From Comamonas sp. lk (lineage in GTDB: Bacteria > Pseudomonadota > Gammaproteobacteria > Burkholderiales > Burkholderiaceae_C): a DNA stretch of 64,000 nt. The position numbers and the translations under genes were made by a program. The stretch spans positions 57,274-121,273 of the forward strand of contig CAMBNY010000002.1 of the NCBI GenBank assembly GCA_945869165.1. Direction: 5' to 3'. Under the pieces are notes generated by a model. That model saw nothing but the letters and a program-made list of their open reading frames with translations, made no database searches and was not told the DNA's origin. Positions 8,600-17,609 of the stretch are shown here, piece after piece. Each line of letters opens with the position of its first letter. Position 1 is the stretch's first letter.

Positions 8600-10675
8600 T
8601 CAGGCGGGGTCCGGGGTGTCCAGTACATCGACAGCAATGGTAATCGCGCCGACCAGATCGTCCTCGTCCTCGCCCTCACCCACTGTGGCCGACCGGCCGT
8701 CGGCACCCTCGCCGACAGCGTCGGCCCGCTCCGGGCTGTCCAAGCGTTCCATGACGGTGGCCGATACATCCAGGGTCATCAAGTCCACCGCGCCCAGGCG
8801 CAAACGCACTTGCGCGCCACGCGGTAGTACAGGTCCGGCGGCGATCGCCAGCACCAGCGGCAAGTCGTCCGCGCGGGCCAGGCCCTCTTTGATCACCGTA
8901 GCGACCAATTCGGTGATGGCGTTCTGACGCAGGTATTGCAAGGTCCAAAAGCGCTCCATAGCCGACTGGTAGCTGTTGTAGGCGGCGTAGGTGGCCTCGA
9001 AAGCAGAGATGATGGAAAACAGTTGCGCGTCTTTGGGCTTGAAAGGCGCAGCCAGCGCCGCCGTGCTGCCATGGCGCACGCAAGCGATGATTTGCCATTG
9101 GTTGACCAGATCGGTGTATCGGCGCAGCGGCGAGGTGCTCCAGGCGTAGCTTTTGACGCCGATCCCGGCATGCGGCAAGGCCTTGGTGCCCATGCGTACT
9201 TTGACGCCGGGCGCCATCGAGGCCTGGCTGCGGTATATCGCAGGAACGCCCAGGCTGGCCAGCCATTGACCCCAGGTGCTATTGGCCAAAATCATGGCCT
9301 CGGCCACGATCAAGTCCAAGGGCGCACCGCGCTGGCGCACGCTGATTTGCACGATCTCTTCGCCCGCCGGTTCGCCCGACTGCAAATCGGCTAGGCGGAA
9401 GTTGTAATCAGGCCGGTTAAAGCTTTCGGGTTTGCCACGCACGATTTCGCGCTGGGCTTTATGGGCGCAGGCAAAGCGGTGCAAAAAAGCTAACTGCGCA
9501 TGCAATGCCGTCGCCGCCATGGTTTGGGCGTCGCCAATGTCAGCGGCCTGCGCTTGCGCCGCTTGCAGCCAATCTTCGGTGACCAGGCTGTCGAGCTGGT
9601 CATGGCGCAAGTTGTGGCTGATGGGTACGCTTTCGATACGGGTTTGGCTGCTTTGTATTTCCAGGCTCTGTTCATCCAGGGTGACATAAAGCGAAAGCGC
9701 TGGGCAGTTGCGACCTTGCTGCAAGGTATAGACCTGCACCAGCGCATCAGGCAACATGGTCAGCTTGTAGCCCGGCATATAGACGGTGGACAAACGGTTG
9801 CGGCCCAGGCGATCCATGTCGCTATCGGGCGCGATGGCTAGGCCGGGCGCGGCGATATGCACACCGATAGTGACCGTACCGCTGCCCAAGCCTTGCACCG
9901 ACAAAGCATCGTCGATTTCGGTGGTAGCGGAGTCATCGATGGAAAAAGCAGCCGCCGGCGCCATCGGTAAATCGTTCGCCGGGGGGGCCGCCGCAATAGA
10001 GGGAAAGGCTGTGCCCTGCGGAAAGTTTTCCAGCAAAAAGCGCTTCCAATGAAATTGGTAAGGCGAATCAATCGCGCCGCTTTTGAGCAGCAGATCCAGC
10101 GGAGCAGTGCGGCTGTCGCGCGACGCCTGCACTACGGCTTTGTACTCGGGCGCATTTTTGTCCGGCTTGAACAAGATTTTGTAGAGCTGCGCACGCACTG
10201 GCGCGGGGCAATGGCCTTCGATGAGCTCACGGGCCCACTGCGCGATTAATTCGGTTTGCTGGCGCTTTTTTTCAATCGCCGCTAAGGCTTGTGCCACGAT
10301 GTCAGCGGGGGCTTTACGGAACATGCCTTTACCCGCACGGCGGAAATAATGCGGGGCTTCAAACAAGCGCATCAGCATGCCTGCCTGCTCTAGCACGCTG
10401 GCTTGGGCGCTGAAGTAGTCGCGCGCCAGATCGGCAAAACCAAAGTCCCCCTCGGGCGCAAACTCCCAAGCCAATTCCAATTCCACCCCTTGGCTGAGGG
10501 CCTGCGCTTGCTCCATAAATTGCGCCGGCGAGGGTTTATCAAATCGCAGCATCACGTTAGCGGCCTTGACTTTAAGTCGCTTGCCGCTGTCAAGTTCCAC
10601 TTGCGCCGAGGCATCGCTTTCGGACAAAAGCCTTGCGGCCAAAAATTTTCCAGCTTCATCAAACATCAGGTACAT
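8600..10675 (-). CDS. RNB-domain exoribonuclease (RNase II family)
   Basis: This is a 3'-5' hydrolytic exoribonuclease of the RNase II/R superfamily, distinct from the rnr gene at 49-51 kb. I chose ATG 10675 (MYLMFDEAGKF, 691 residues); a GTG at 10708 would add 11 residues. The catalytic RNB domain starts near FSIDDSATTEIDDALSV, with the clustered Asp residues that bind metal, and continues to SPLRRYTDLVNQWQI. The N-terminal part has no clear cold-shock domains, and no full S1 domain with a basic tail follows, unlike RNase R. It is divergent from rodA, with 49 bp between the start codons. Confidence 0.85.
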   Translation of the reverse strand: MYLMFDEAGKFLAARLLSESDASAQVELDSGKRLKVKAANVMLRFDKPSPAQFMEQAQALSQGVELELAWEFAPEGDFGFADLARDYFSAQASVLEQAGMLMRLFEAPHYFRRAGKGMFRKAPADIVAQALAAIEKKRQQTELIAQWARELIEGHCPAPVRAQLYKILFKPDKNAPEYKAVVQASRDSRTAPLDLLLKSGAIDSPYQFHWKRFLLENFPQGTAFPSIAAAPPANDLPMAPAAAFSIDDSATTEIDDALSVQGLGSGTVTIGVHIAAPGLAIAPDSDMDRLGRNRLSTVYMPGYKLTMLPDALVQVYTLQQGRNCPALSLYVTLDEQSLEIQSSQTRIESVPISHNLRHDQLDSLVTEDWLQAAQAQAADIGDAQTMAATALHAQLAFLHRFACAHKAQREIVRGKPESFNRPDYNFRLADLQSGEPAGEEIVQISVRQRGAPLDLIVAEAMILANSTWGQWLASLGVPAIYRSQASMAPGVKVRMGTKALPHAGIGVKSYAWSTSPLRRYTDLVNQWQIIACVRHGSTAALAAPFKPKDAQLFSIISAFEATYAAYNSYQSAMERFWTLQYLRQNAITELVATVIKEGLARADDLPLVLAIAAGPVLPRGAQVRLRLGAVDLMTLDVSATVMERLDSPERADAVGEGADGRSATVGEGEDEDDLVGAITIAVDVLDTPDPA

Positions 10676-10724
10676 AGGGGGATTGTCCCATGGCGCATCA
10701 AGGGGCACGCGCGATAATCAGACC

Positions 10725-11879
10725 ATGGCCACTTCATTTGGAAAAGTACCGCTGCGTAATCGCTTGTTACCGCTTTGGGCTGGGATGGACGGCGCACTGG
10801 CTTTTATTATTTTTTGTTTGGCCTGTGCGGGAATGTTGGTGATGTATTCGTCCAGTTATGACTACGGTAGCCGCTTTGGTGATCACACGCGCAATATGCT
10901 GATTGCTGCAGCCGTGATGCTTATCGCCGCACAAATCCCGCCGCAGCGATTGATGACGTTAGCGGTGCCGCTCTACACCGTGGGGGTGGCGCTCTTGATC
11001 GCCGTAGCCATTTTTGGGGTGACTAAAAAAGGGGCGCGCCGCTGGCTCAACATCGGGGTGGTGATTCAGCCCAGCGAAATTTTGAAAATTGCGATGCCGC
11101 TAATGCTCGCCTGGTGGTTTCAAAAGCGCGAGGGCCAGTTGCGCCCTTTGGACTTTGCCGTGGCCGGGGTGCTGCTGGCGGTGCCTGTGGGTATGATCCT
11201 CCGCCAACCGGATTTGGGCACGGCGATGCTGGTGCTTGTGGCCGGTCTATCGGTCATTTTTTTTGCCGGTGTCAGTTGGAAATGGATTGCTCCACCGTTG
11301 GTTTTAGGGCTAGTGGGCGTCGTGCTGCTGATTGGCTTTGAAACGGTGCTTTGCGCTGATGGCATGCGCTGGCCGGTATTGCACGACTACCAGCAGCAAC
11401 GCATCTGTACGCTGCTCGATCCTACGCGCGACCCGCTTGGCAAGGGTTTTCACATCATCCAGGGCATGATAGGCATCGGGGCCGGGGGCTTTTGGGGCAC
11501 GGGCTTTATGCAGGGCACGCAAACCCACCTTGAATTTATCCCGGAGCGCACCACTGACTTCATTTTTGCGGCCTTTTCCGAAGAATTCGGCCTATTTGGC
11601 AATCTATTGCTCCTGGCCGGGTTTATTGCCCTCATTCTGCGCGGCCTGGCTATTGCGCTGGAGGCGCCAACCTTGTTTTCGCGACTGTTAGCGGGTAGCG
11701 TGGCCATGATTTTCTTTACCTACGCCTTTGTCAACATGGCCATGGTCAGCGGCATTCTGCCGGTCGTGGGCGTGCCCCTGCCGTTTATCAGCTATGGCGG
11801 CACTGCCATGGTGACGCTGGGCTTTGCCTCGGGCATTTTGATGTCTATCGCCAACGCCAGGCGCCTGGTGCAGTCCTGA
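10725..11879 (+). CDS. rodA: Rod shape-determining protein RodA (SEDS glycosyltransferase)
   Basis: RodA is the SEDS-family peptidoglycan polymerase of the elongation machinery. ATG 10725 gives 384 residues; the longer upstream frame overlaps the divergent ribonuclease gene. About ten membrane segments are evident, beginning LAFIIFCLACAGMLVMYSS. SEDS signatures include QPSEILKIAMPLMLAWWF, HLEFIPERTTDFIFAAFSEE with the conserved acidic loop, and PLPFISYGGTAMV near the C-terminus. The start MDGALAFIIF and the absence of an ftsW-murG context favour RodA over FtsW. Its usual partner PBP2 (mrdA) is not adjacent. Confidence 0.92.
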   Translation: MATSFGKVPLRNRLLPLWAGMDGALAFIIFCLACAGMLVMYSSSYDYGSRFGDHTRNMLIAAAVMLIAAQIPPQRLMTLAVPLYTVGVALLIAVAIFGVTKKGARRWLNIGVVIQPSEILKIAMPLMLAWWFQKREGQLRPLDFAVAGVLLAVPVGMILRQPDLGTAMLVLVAGLSVIFFAGVSWKWIAPPLVLGLVGVVLLIGFETVLCADGMRWPVLHDYQQQRICTLLDPTRDPLGKGFHIIQGMIGIGAGGFWGTGFMQGTQTHLEFIPERTTDFIFAAFSEEFGLFGNLLLLAGFIALILRGLAIALEAPTLFSRLLAGSVAMIFFTYAFVNMAMVSGILPVVGVPLPFISYGGTAMVTLGFASGILMSIANARRLVQS

Positions 11880-11952
11880 AGCAGGCAATTTACAGATCTG
11901 CGCCAGCCTTGTCCCGGCCAAGGCAAGGGCATGGAGCGCCGCCTAGAATGAC

Positions 11953-13416
11953 ATGATGATCTCCCGCGAACCCACCCTCGAACGCCTGGCTACGGCCAAA
12001 TCCCTGCTTCTCACGCCTTTCGGTCTGGACGAGGGCCACTTGACCCGTGCATTGGCTGAAATTAAGGCGCACAAGGTGGATGAAGCGGACCTGTATTTCC
12101 AATACACCCGCTCCGAGGGCTGGAGTCTGGAAGAAGGCATCGTCAAAACTGGCTCTTTCAGCATCGACCAAGGCGTGGGTGTTCGTGCCGTGAGTGGAGA
12201 AAAAACCGCTTTTGCCTATTCCGATGACATTTCCGAAGCCGCGTTGCTTGATGCGGCGCGCACGGTCCGTAGCATTTCGCAAGCGGCCAGCCAGCGCCGT
12301 GTCAGCGTAAGCAAACCCAAGATCGCACGCAGCCGCTCGCTCTACACTGACCAGGACCCGATTGCCACTATGGACAGCGCAGCCAAAGTGGCTTTGCTGG
12401 GGCGGGTGGAAAAACTGGCCCGCGCCAAAGACCCGCGCGTTTTGCAAGTCATGGCGGGCTTGGCGATGGAATACGACGTGGTGCTGGTGGCGCGTGCCGA
12501 CGGCGTTTTGGCAGCGGATGTGCGGCCTTTGGTGCGCCTATCGGTGACGGTGATTGCCGAGCAAAAAGGCCGGCGCGAGGTGGGGTCGTCGGGCGGCGGT
12601 GGCCGGTTTGGTCTGGCCTATTTTGACGATGCGCAAATCAGCCAATACGTGGACCAGGCGGTGCATGCAGCACTGACCAATTTGGAAGCTCGGCCCGCAC
12701 CTGCGGGTGAAATGACGGTGGTGCTGGGCTCGGGCTGGCCCGGGATTTTGTTGCACGAGGCCATCGGCCACGGGCTAGAGGGCGACTTCAACCGCAAGGG
12801 TTCCAGCGCCTTTAGCGGGCGCATCGGCCAACGCGTCGCGGCCAAGGGTGTCACCGTGCTAGACGACGGCACGATTGCCGACCGGCGTGGTTCGCTTAAC
12901 GTGGATGACGAGGGCAACACCAGCGCGCGCAATGTGTTGATCGAGGACGGCATTCTCAAGGGCTATATCCAGGACTCCATGAACGCGCGTCTGATGGGTG
13001 TGGCACCCACTGGTAATGGGCGGCGCGAAAGCTATGCCCACGTGCCCATGCCGCGCATGACCAACACCTATATGCTGGGCGGCGATAAAGACCAGCAAGA
13101 GATCGTGCGCAGCATCAAAAAAGGCCTGTATGCGGTGAATTTCGGTGGCGGCCAGGTGGACATTACTTCGGGCAAATTTGTGTTCTCCGCCAGCGAAGCC
13201 TATTGGGTGGAAAACGGCAAAATTTTGTATCCGGTCAAAGGTGCGACCCTGGTCGGCAGCGGGCCGGACTGCTTGAAACGCGTGAGCCTGATCGGCAACG
13301 ATATGGCGCTAGACAGCGGCGTGGGCACCTGCGGCAAAGACGGGCAAAGCGTGCCCGTGGGCGTGGGCCAACCCACTTTGCGCATCGACGGCCTGACCGT
13401 GGGCGGCACCGCCTGA
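11953..13416 (+). CDS. tldD: Metalloprotease TldD
   Basis: TldD forms a heterodimeric zinc metalloprotease with TldE (PmbA) and is known for processing microcin B17 and CcdA. The 487-residue frame has the modified zinc motif HEAIGHGLEGD near residue 270, followed by a region rich in DDEGN and GYIQDSMNARLMG typical of the family. The C-terminal half contains VPMPRMTNTYMLGG and GGGQVDITSGKFVFSASEAY. A second ATG one codon in is equally possible. pmbA is not in the window. Confidence 0.95.
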   Translation: MMISREPTLERLATAKSLLLTPFGLDEGHLTRALAEIKAHKVDEADLYFQYTRSEGWSLEEGIVKTGSFSIDQGVGVRAVSGEKTAFAYSDDISEAALLDAARTVRSISQAASQRRVSVSKPKIARSRSLYTDQDPIATMDSAAKVALLGRVEKLARAKDPRVLQVMAGLAMEYDVVLVARADGVLAADVRPLVRLSVTVIAEQKGRREVGSSGGGGRFGLAYFDDAQISQYVDQAVHAALTNLEARPAPAGEMTVVLGSGWPGILLHEAIGHGLEGDFNRKGSSAFSGRIGQRVAAKGVTVLDDGTIADRRGSLNVDDEGNTSARNVLIEDGILKGYIQDSMNARLMGVAPTGNGRRESYAHVPMPRMTNTYMLGGDKDQQEIVRSIKKGLYAVNFGGGQVDITSGKFVFSASEAYWVENGKILYPVKGATLVGSGPDCLKRVSLIGNDMALDSGVGTCGKDGQSVPVGVGQPTLRIDGLTVGGTA

Positions 13417-13459
13417 GGCGTCAATTCCGCGTAAGACCTGCTGTGTTACATTCCCGTCC

Positions 13460-13528
13460 ATGAATTTTTCGCGCTTTTACTTTAGCTACTTTTGGTTCTC
13501 TAACGCTCCCGGCGTGAGAGGGTTCTGA
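13460..13528 (+). CDS. Aromatic amino-acid leader peptide upstream of aroG
   Basis: A 22-codon frame starts at ATG 13460 and stops at 13526-13528. In the first 13 residues it has Phe at 3, 6, 8, 11 and 13, Tyr at 7 and 10, and Trp at 12; the final residue is also Phe. Nothing random would give eight aromatics in eleven codons. It lies 35 bp before an intrinsic terminator and about 170 bp before the DAHP synthase gene, which is the classical layout of ribosome-mediated transcription attenuation: stalling for lack of charged Phe/Tyr/Trp tRNA would favour an antiterminator. No peptide function is implied beyond regulation. Confidence 0.85.
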   Translation: MNFSRFYFSYFWFSNAPGVRGF

Positions 13529-13562
13529 ACGCAAGCAGTCATACAGCGTACCGAATTCCCCG

Positions 13563-13590
13563 AACCGCCGGCCTCCCCGGCGGTTTTTTT
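13563..13590 (+). terminator. Attenuator terminator before aroG
   Basis: AACCGCCGG (13563-13571) pairs with CCGGCGGTT (13577-13585) over a 5-nt loop and runs into seven Ts (13584-13590). CCGGCG at 13509-13514, just after the aromatic codons of the leader peptide, can instead pair with CGCCGG at 13566-13571 and would break this stem, a plausible antiterminator. Confidence 0.85.
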
Positions 13591-13632
13591 ATGCCTTCAT
13601 TTTTTTGAACTACCTGCAAGAGGAAATCTGCA

Positions 13633-14736
13633 ATGACCGCCAGCGCCGACCGCACCAGCATTACCGACGACGAACGTATCAAGGACATTACCGTGCTGCC
13701 GCCCCCCGAACATTTGATCCGTTTTTTCCCGATCAGCGGCACGCCGGTGGAAGGCCTGGTCTCCTCCACCCGCAAACGCATCCACAACATCATGAACGGC
13801 AAAGACGACCGCCTGCTGGTCATCATCGGCCCCTGCTCCATCCACGACCCTGCAGCCGCGCTGGACTATGCCAAGCGCCTCAAAGAACAGCGCGACCATT
13901 ACGGCGATACCCTGGAAATCGTGATGCGGGTGTACTTCGAGAAACCCCGCACCACAGTGGGATGGAAGGGCTTGATCAATGACCCCTATTTGGACGAAAG
14001 CTTTCGCATCGATGAAGGCCTGCGCATCGCGCGCCAGTTGCTGATAGACATCAACCGCCTGGGACTGCCTGCAGGTAGCGAATTTTTGGACGTGATTTCC
14101 CCGCAGTACCTGGGCGACCTGATTGCTTGGGGCGCCATCGGCGCGCGCACCACCGAAAGCCAAGTGCACCGCGAACTGGCCTCGGGCCTTTCGGCTCCCA
14201 TTGGCTTTAAAAACGGCACCGATGGCAATATCAAAATCGCTACCGATGCGATCCAAGCGGCTGCCGGCGGGCACCACTTTTTATCGGTGCACAAAAACGG
14301 CCAGGTGGCGATTGTGCAAACCCAGGGTAACCCGGATTGCCATGTGATTTTGCGCGGCGGCAAAGCGCCTAATTACGACGCAAAAAACGTAGAGAGCGCT
14401 TGCCAGGACCTGGCCAAAGCAGGCCTGCCGCAAACCCTGATGGTCGATTGCAGCCACGCCAACAGCAGCAAGCAGCACCAAAAGCAAATGGACGTGGCCA
14501 AGGACATCGCTAGCCAGTTAGCGCAAGGTTCGACCCGCATATTTGGCGTGATGGTGGAAAGCCATTTGAACGCCGGGGCGCAAAAATTCACACCGGGCAA
14601 AGACGCTGTGGCCGGTTTGCAATACGGCCAAAGTATTACCGATGCCTGCCTGGGCTGGGACGATTCGCTCAGCAGCCTGGACAGCCTATCGCAATCGGTC
14701 AAAGCGCGCCGCGTCAGGCGCAGTGCCGCAACGTAA
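13633..14736 (+). CDS. aroG: 3-deoxy-7-phosphoheptulonate (DAHP) synthase, class I
   Basis: This enzyme condenses phosphoenolpyruvate and erythrose 4-phosphate, the first step of the shikimate pathway to Phe, Tyr and Trp. The 367-residue frame shows the AroF/G/H family motifs: LLVIIGPCSIHDPAAALDYA near residue 55, MRVYFEKPRTTVGWKGLI, GARTTESQVHRELASGLS, KNGTDGNIKIA, and VDCSHANSSKQH with a metal-ligand His. The upstream leader peptide rich in Phe/Tyr/Trp plus terminator indicates attenuation by aromatic tRNA charging. Which end product inhibits the enzyme cannot be told from this reading; aroG is used in the generic sense. Confidence 0.95.
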   Translation: MTASADRTSITDDERIKDITVLPPPEHLIRFFPISGTPVEGLVSSTRKRIHNIMNGKDDRLLVIIGPCSIHDPAAALDYAKRLKEQRDHYGDTLEIVMRVYFEKPRTTVGWKGLINDPYLDESFRIDEGLRIARQLLIDINRLGLPAGSEFLDVISPQYLGDLIAWGAIGARTTESQVHRELASGLSAPIGFKNGTDGNIKIATDAIQAAAGGHHFLSVHKNGQVAIVQTQGNPDCHVILRGGKAPNYDAKNVESACQDLAKAGLPQTLMVDCSHANSSKQHQKQMDVAKDIASQLAQGSTRIFGVMVESHLNAGAQKFTPGKDAVAGLQYGQSITDACLGWDDSLSSLDSLSQSVKARRVRRSAAT

Positions 14737-14741
14737 CCAGG

Positions 14742-16151
14742 CTAGAGTAAGGGCCGAGCAGCCTGTTGCAATGCCTGTAGCAGCTTGTCGTGGACGCCAC
14801 CAAATCCGCCGTTACTCATGCACACGATATGGTCACCCGGCTGCGCCGTGTCACGCACTTGCTGCACCAGTGTATCCACCGAACCGGCGACCCTAGCGCG
14901 CACACCCATAGGCGCCAGGGCCTCGTGGGCGTCCCAGCCCAAACCACCACTATGGCAAAAGGCCAGGTCCGCCTCTTCTAAGCTCCAGGGCAATTGCGAC
15001 TTCATTGCGCCCAGCTTCATGGTGTTGGAGCGCGGCTCAAACACCGCCAGAATACGCGCAGTGCCTACTTGGCGGCGCAAACCGTCGAGCGTCGTACGAA
15101 TGGCGGTGGGGTGGTGTGCAAAATCGTCGTACACCGTCACCGAAGGTGCCGCCTGTTGTCCCGCCAACGCGACGCGCCCGCGCACTTCCATGCGGCGCTT
15201 AACGTTTTCAAACTGCTGCAAGGCCAGGGCTGATTGTGCAGGCGCGACACCGAGATGCTCTGCCGCCGCGATTGCGGCCAGTGCATTGAGCTGGTTATGT
15301 ACCCCGCCCAGGGTCCAACGCACATGCGCAACCTTGGCGCCCTGTTGCAAAACTATGAAATCTTCCGGATTGCCTTGCGCGCTGAAATCACTGACCGTGG
15401 CGCCGAAGCTGCGCACCTCGCTCCAACATCCCATTTGCAGCACGCGCGCCAGACTTTCCTCCAGCCCGTTGAGCACCACCCGCCCGTTGGATGGCACGGT
15501 GCGTAGCAAATGGTGGAACTGCCGCTCGATAGCTTCCAAATTGTCAAAAATATCCGCGTGGTCGAATTCCAAGTTGTTCAGAATGGCAGTACGTGGCCGG
15601 TAATGGACAAACTTGCTGCGCTTATCGAAAAAAGCGGTGTCGTACTCATCGGCCTCAATCACAAACGGGGCGCCCCGCCCGAGCCGTGCCGACACACCAA
15701 AGTTCAGGGGCACGCCGCCGACCAGAAAACCGGGCTCCAGACCCGCGCGTTCCAAAATCCAACTGAGCATTGCCGTGGTCGTGGTTTTGCCATGCGTACC
15801 CGCCACGGCCAGCACATGCCGCCCAGCTAAAAGGTGCTCGGCCAGCCACTGTGGGCCGCTTGTATAAGGCAATCCGTGATCCAGAATCGATTCCATTAAC
15901 GGGAACTTGGGGCTTGCATCGGCGTTACGGGCACGGCTGAGCACATTACCGACTACCCACATGTCCGGCGCTAGGGTCAGTTGCTCGGTGCCAAAACCCT
16001 GTATCACCTCGATGCCCAGTTGGCGCAACTGATCGCTCATGGGCGGGTACACACCGGCATCACAACCTGTCACCCGGTGGCCCGCTTCCCGCGCCAGGGC
16101 GGCCAGCCCGCCCATAAACGTGCCGCAAATGCCCAATATATGAATATGCAT
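14742..16151 (-). CDS. mpl: UDP-N-acetylmuramate:L-alanyl-gamma-D-glutamyl-meso-diaminopimelate ligase
   Basis: Mpl reattaches recycled murein tripeptide to UDP-MurNAc in the cytoplasm. The 469-residue protein begins MHIHILGICGTFMGGLAALA, the Mpl version of the Mur-ligase N-terminus. It has the ATP P-loop AGTHGKTTTTAMLSWIL near residue 118, an EADEYDTAFFDKRSKF motif, and the C-terminal DDFAHHPTAIRTTL. The CGTFMGG start and FDKRSKF distinguish it from MurC. It is convergent with aroG with only five bases between the stops. ampD at 25.5 kb serves the same recycling pathway. Confidence 0.95.
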   Translation of the reverse strand: MHIHILGICGTFMGGLAALAREAGHRVTGCDAGVYPPMSDQLRQLGIEVIQGFGTEQLTLAPDMWVVGNVLSRARNADASPKFPLMESILDHGLPYTSGPQWLAEHLLAGRHVLAVAGTHGKTTTTAMLSWILERAGLEPGFLVGGVPLNFGVSARLGRGAPFVIEADEYDTAFFDKRSKFVHYRPRTAILNNLEFDHADIFDNLEAIERQFHHLLRTVPSNGRVVLNGLEESLARVLQMGCWSEVRSFGATVSDFSAQGNPEDFIVLQQGAKVAHVRWTLGGVHNQLNALAAIAAAEHLGVAPAQSALALQQFENVKRRMEVRGRVALAGQQAAPSVTVYDDFAHHPTAIRTTLDGLRRQVGTARILAVFEPRSNTMKLGAMKSQLPWSLEEADLAFCHSGGLGWDAHEALAPMGVRARVAGSVDTLVQQVRDTAQPGDHIVCMSNGGFGGVHDKLLQALQQAARPLL

Positions 16152-16291
16152 GGACCAATTTTACCGGTCGCCCCTTTTTAGCCACCTAGCCTAGCCTGTG
16201 CTGCGCACGCTCGGCAGTGTGAACAAGCGGTGGCCTTCGGGAGTACATCGCCCCGCTTTGCTCGCCATCATTAGCAAGCAAGGGTGCTGCG

Positions 16292-16909
16292 GTGCACAAT
16301 GCATACATGGACAGTGATAAAGCAGAAATTGCAGCAGTGGCGGCCCGGCTGGTGGTAGAAGAAGGGCTAGATTTTGGCTCTGCCAAAAGGCGTGCTGCCA
16401 AGCAATTGGGGGCATCGGCCCGCCAGAGCTTGCCGGACAATGAAAGCTTGGAAAAGGCGGTGGAGGAATATATTGCCATTTTTTGCGCGGAGAGCCAAGC
16501 CCTCGAGCTGGCGTCGCTGCGGACACTTGCTTTGCGGTGGATGGATCGTTTGGCCGTATTTCAGCCGCATCTGGGTGGATCGGTATGGCGCGGCACCGCC
16601 ACGCGGCACTCCGATATCTTTTTGCAATTGTTTTGCGAGGACCCCAAATCCGCGGAAATTACTTTGATAGACATGGGCGTGCGCTTTGATGCGCGTCTGG
16701 TGACGGGCTTGCACGGTGAGAAAGTCGATGCGCTAAGTGTGCAAGCTTGGTGTGAACCGCTACAAGCGTTCATCGGGCTGCATTTGCTTATGAACGACCG
16801 GGATGGAATCCGCGGGGCCGTCCAGGCCGATGGTCGGGGTAGGCGTTTACGTGGCGATGCAAGGGCCTTACGTGCTTTGATGGACAATGAGGACCATGAC
16901 CGGAAATGA
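16292..16909 (+). CDS. Conserved hypothetical protein, nucleotidyltransferase-like in appearance
   Basis: I do not recognise a characterised family. The 205-residue soluble protein starts at GTG 16292 with AGGG at 16281; an ATG at 16307 is an alternative. The N-terminal half is alpha-helical in character (KAEIAAVAARLVVEEGLDF). The middle has VWRGTATRHSDIFLQLFCED and the C-terminal half QAWCEPLQAFIGLHLLMND. The pattern G-T-A-T-x-H-S-D-I vaguely resembles nucleotidyltransferase substrate loops, but this is weak. It overlaps the start of the thioredoxin-like gene, so the two are probably co-transcribed. It reads as a real gene: continuous, with an SD and no competing frame. Confidence 0.7.
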   Translation: MHNAYMDSDKAEIAAVAARLVVEEGLDFGSAKRRAAKQLGASARQSLPDNESLEKAVEEYIAIFCAESQALELASLRTLALRWMDRLAVFQPHLGGSVWRGTATRHSDIFLQLFCEDPKSAEITLIDMGVRFDARLVTGLHGEKVDALSVQAWCEPLQAFIGLHLLMNDRDGIRGAVQADGRGRRLRGDARALRALMDNEDHDRK

Positions 16910-17450
16910 CAATCCAAGTGACGCGCCAGCACCCCAACGTTCCAGACGCTGGATACTGGGAGCAGTGGGCGTAACGGCTGGCGCTGCGGGTATCGCAAGC
17001 GCTTGGTGGCGCGCTGGCAGATCGCCTCAAGCGTCGCCGGAGGGTATGTGGGCACGACACTGGGAGTCACCCACAGGCATCCCGTTTGCAATGCAAAGCT
17101 TTCAAGGGCGGCCTCTTTTGATCAACTTTTGGGCAACCTGGTGCCCACCATGCATTGAGGAACTTCCTTTAATTGAAGCTTTTTATCAAGAAAACAAAGC
17201 TAAAAGCTGGCAAGTTCTTGGCTTGGCAGTTGACAAAGCCGAGCGGGTGCAAAGCTTCCTCAAGGCCAATAAGCTATCTTTTCCAATCGGCATGGCCGGA
17301 CTGGAGGGCACCCAATTGAGCCGCGATTTAGGTAATGTAAGCGGAGGTCTGCCGTTTACTGCGGTTTTTTCCAGCGATGGTCAAATTGCCCAGCGAAAAT
17401 TGGGACGGCTCCAAGTACAGGATTTGGAACAATGGCGTAGATTAATATAG
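16896..17450 (+). CDS. TlpA-family thioredoxin-like disulfide reductase
   Basis: This is a membrane-anchored periplasmic thiol-disulfide protein. ATG 16896 has GAGG at 16889-16892 and gives 184 residues; ATG 16887 adds three. The N-terminus RSRRWILGAVGVTAGAAGIA is a signal or anchor with a twin-arginine-like RR. The thioredoxin fold carries the active site WATWCPPCIEELPLIEAFY near residue 80, and the cis-Pro region reads SGGLPFTAVF. Such proteins typically reduce apocytochrome c or similar partners. The stop is 159 bp before accB; no cytochrome gene is adjacent. Confidence 0.88.
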   Translation: MTGNDNPSDAPAPQRSRRWILGAVGVTAGAAGIASAWWRAGRSPQASPEGMWARHWESPTGIPFAMQSFQGRPLLINFWATWCPPCIEELPLIEAFYQENKAKSWQVLGLAVDKAERVQSFLKANKLSFPIGMAGLEGTQLSRDLGNVSGGLPFTAVFSSDGQIAQRKLGRLQVQDLEQWRRLI

Positions 17451-17609
17451 GGTCCTGTCAAGTCCTAAGTGTCGGCTTTCACGACGATTAGAATTGAAAA
17501 AGTTATCTGCTTTTATGGTATTTTTAGTGGATTTTGATGGATTTAGAAGATATTTACGCGATGAGACGATGCGATGTTATCGAAGAGTCGTCGGCCTGAA
17601 GGAGGAATT

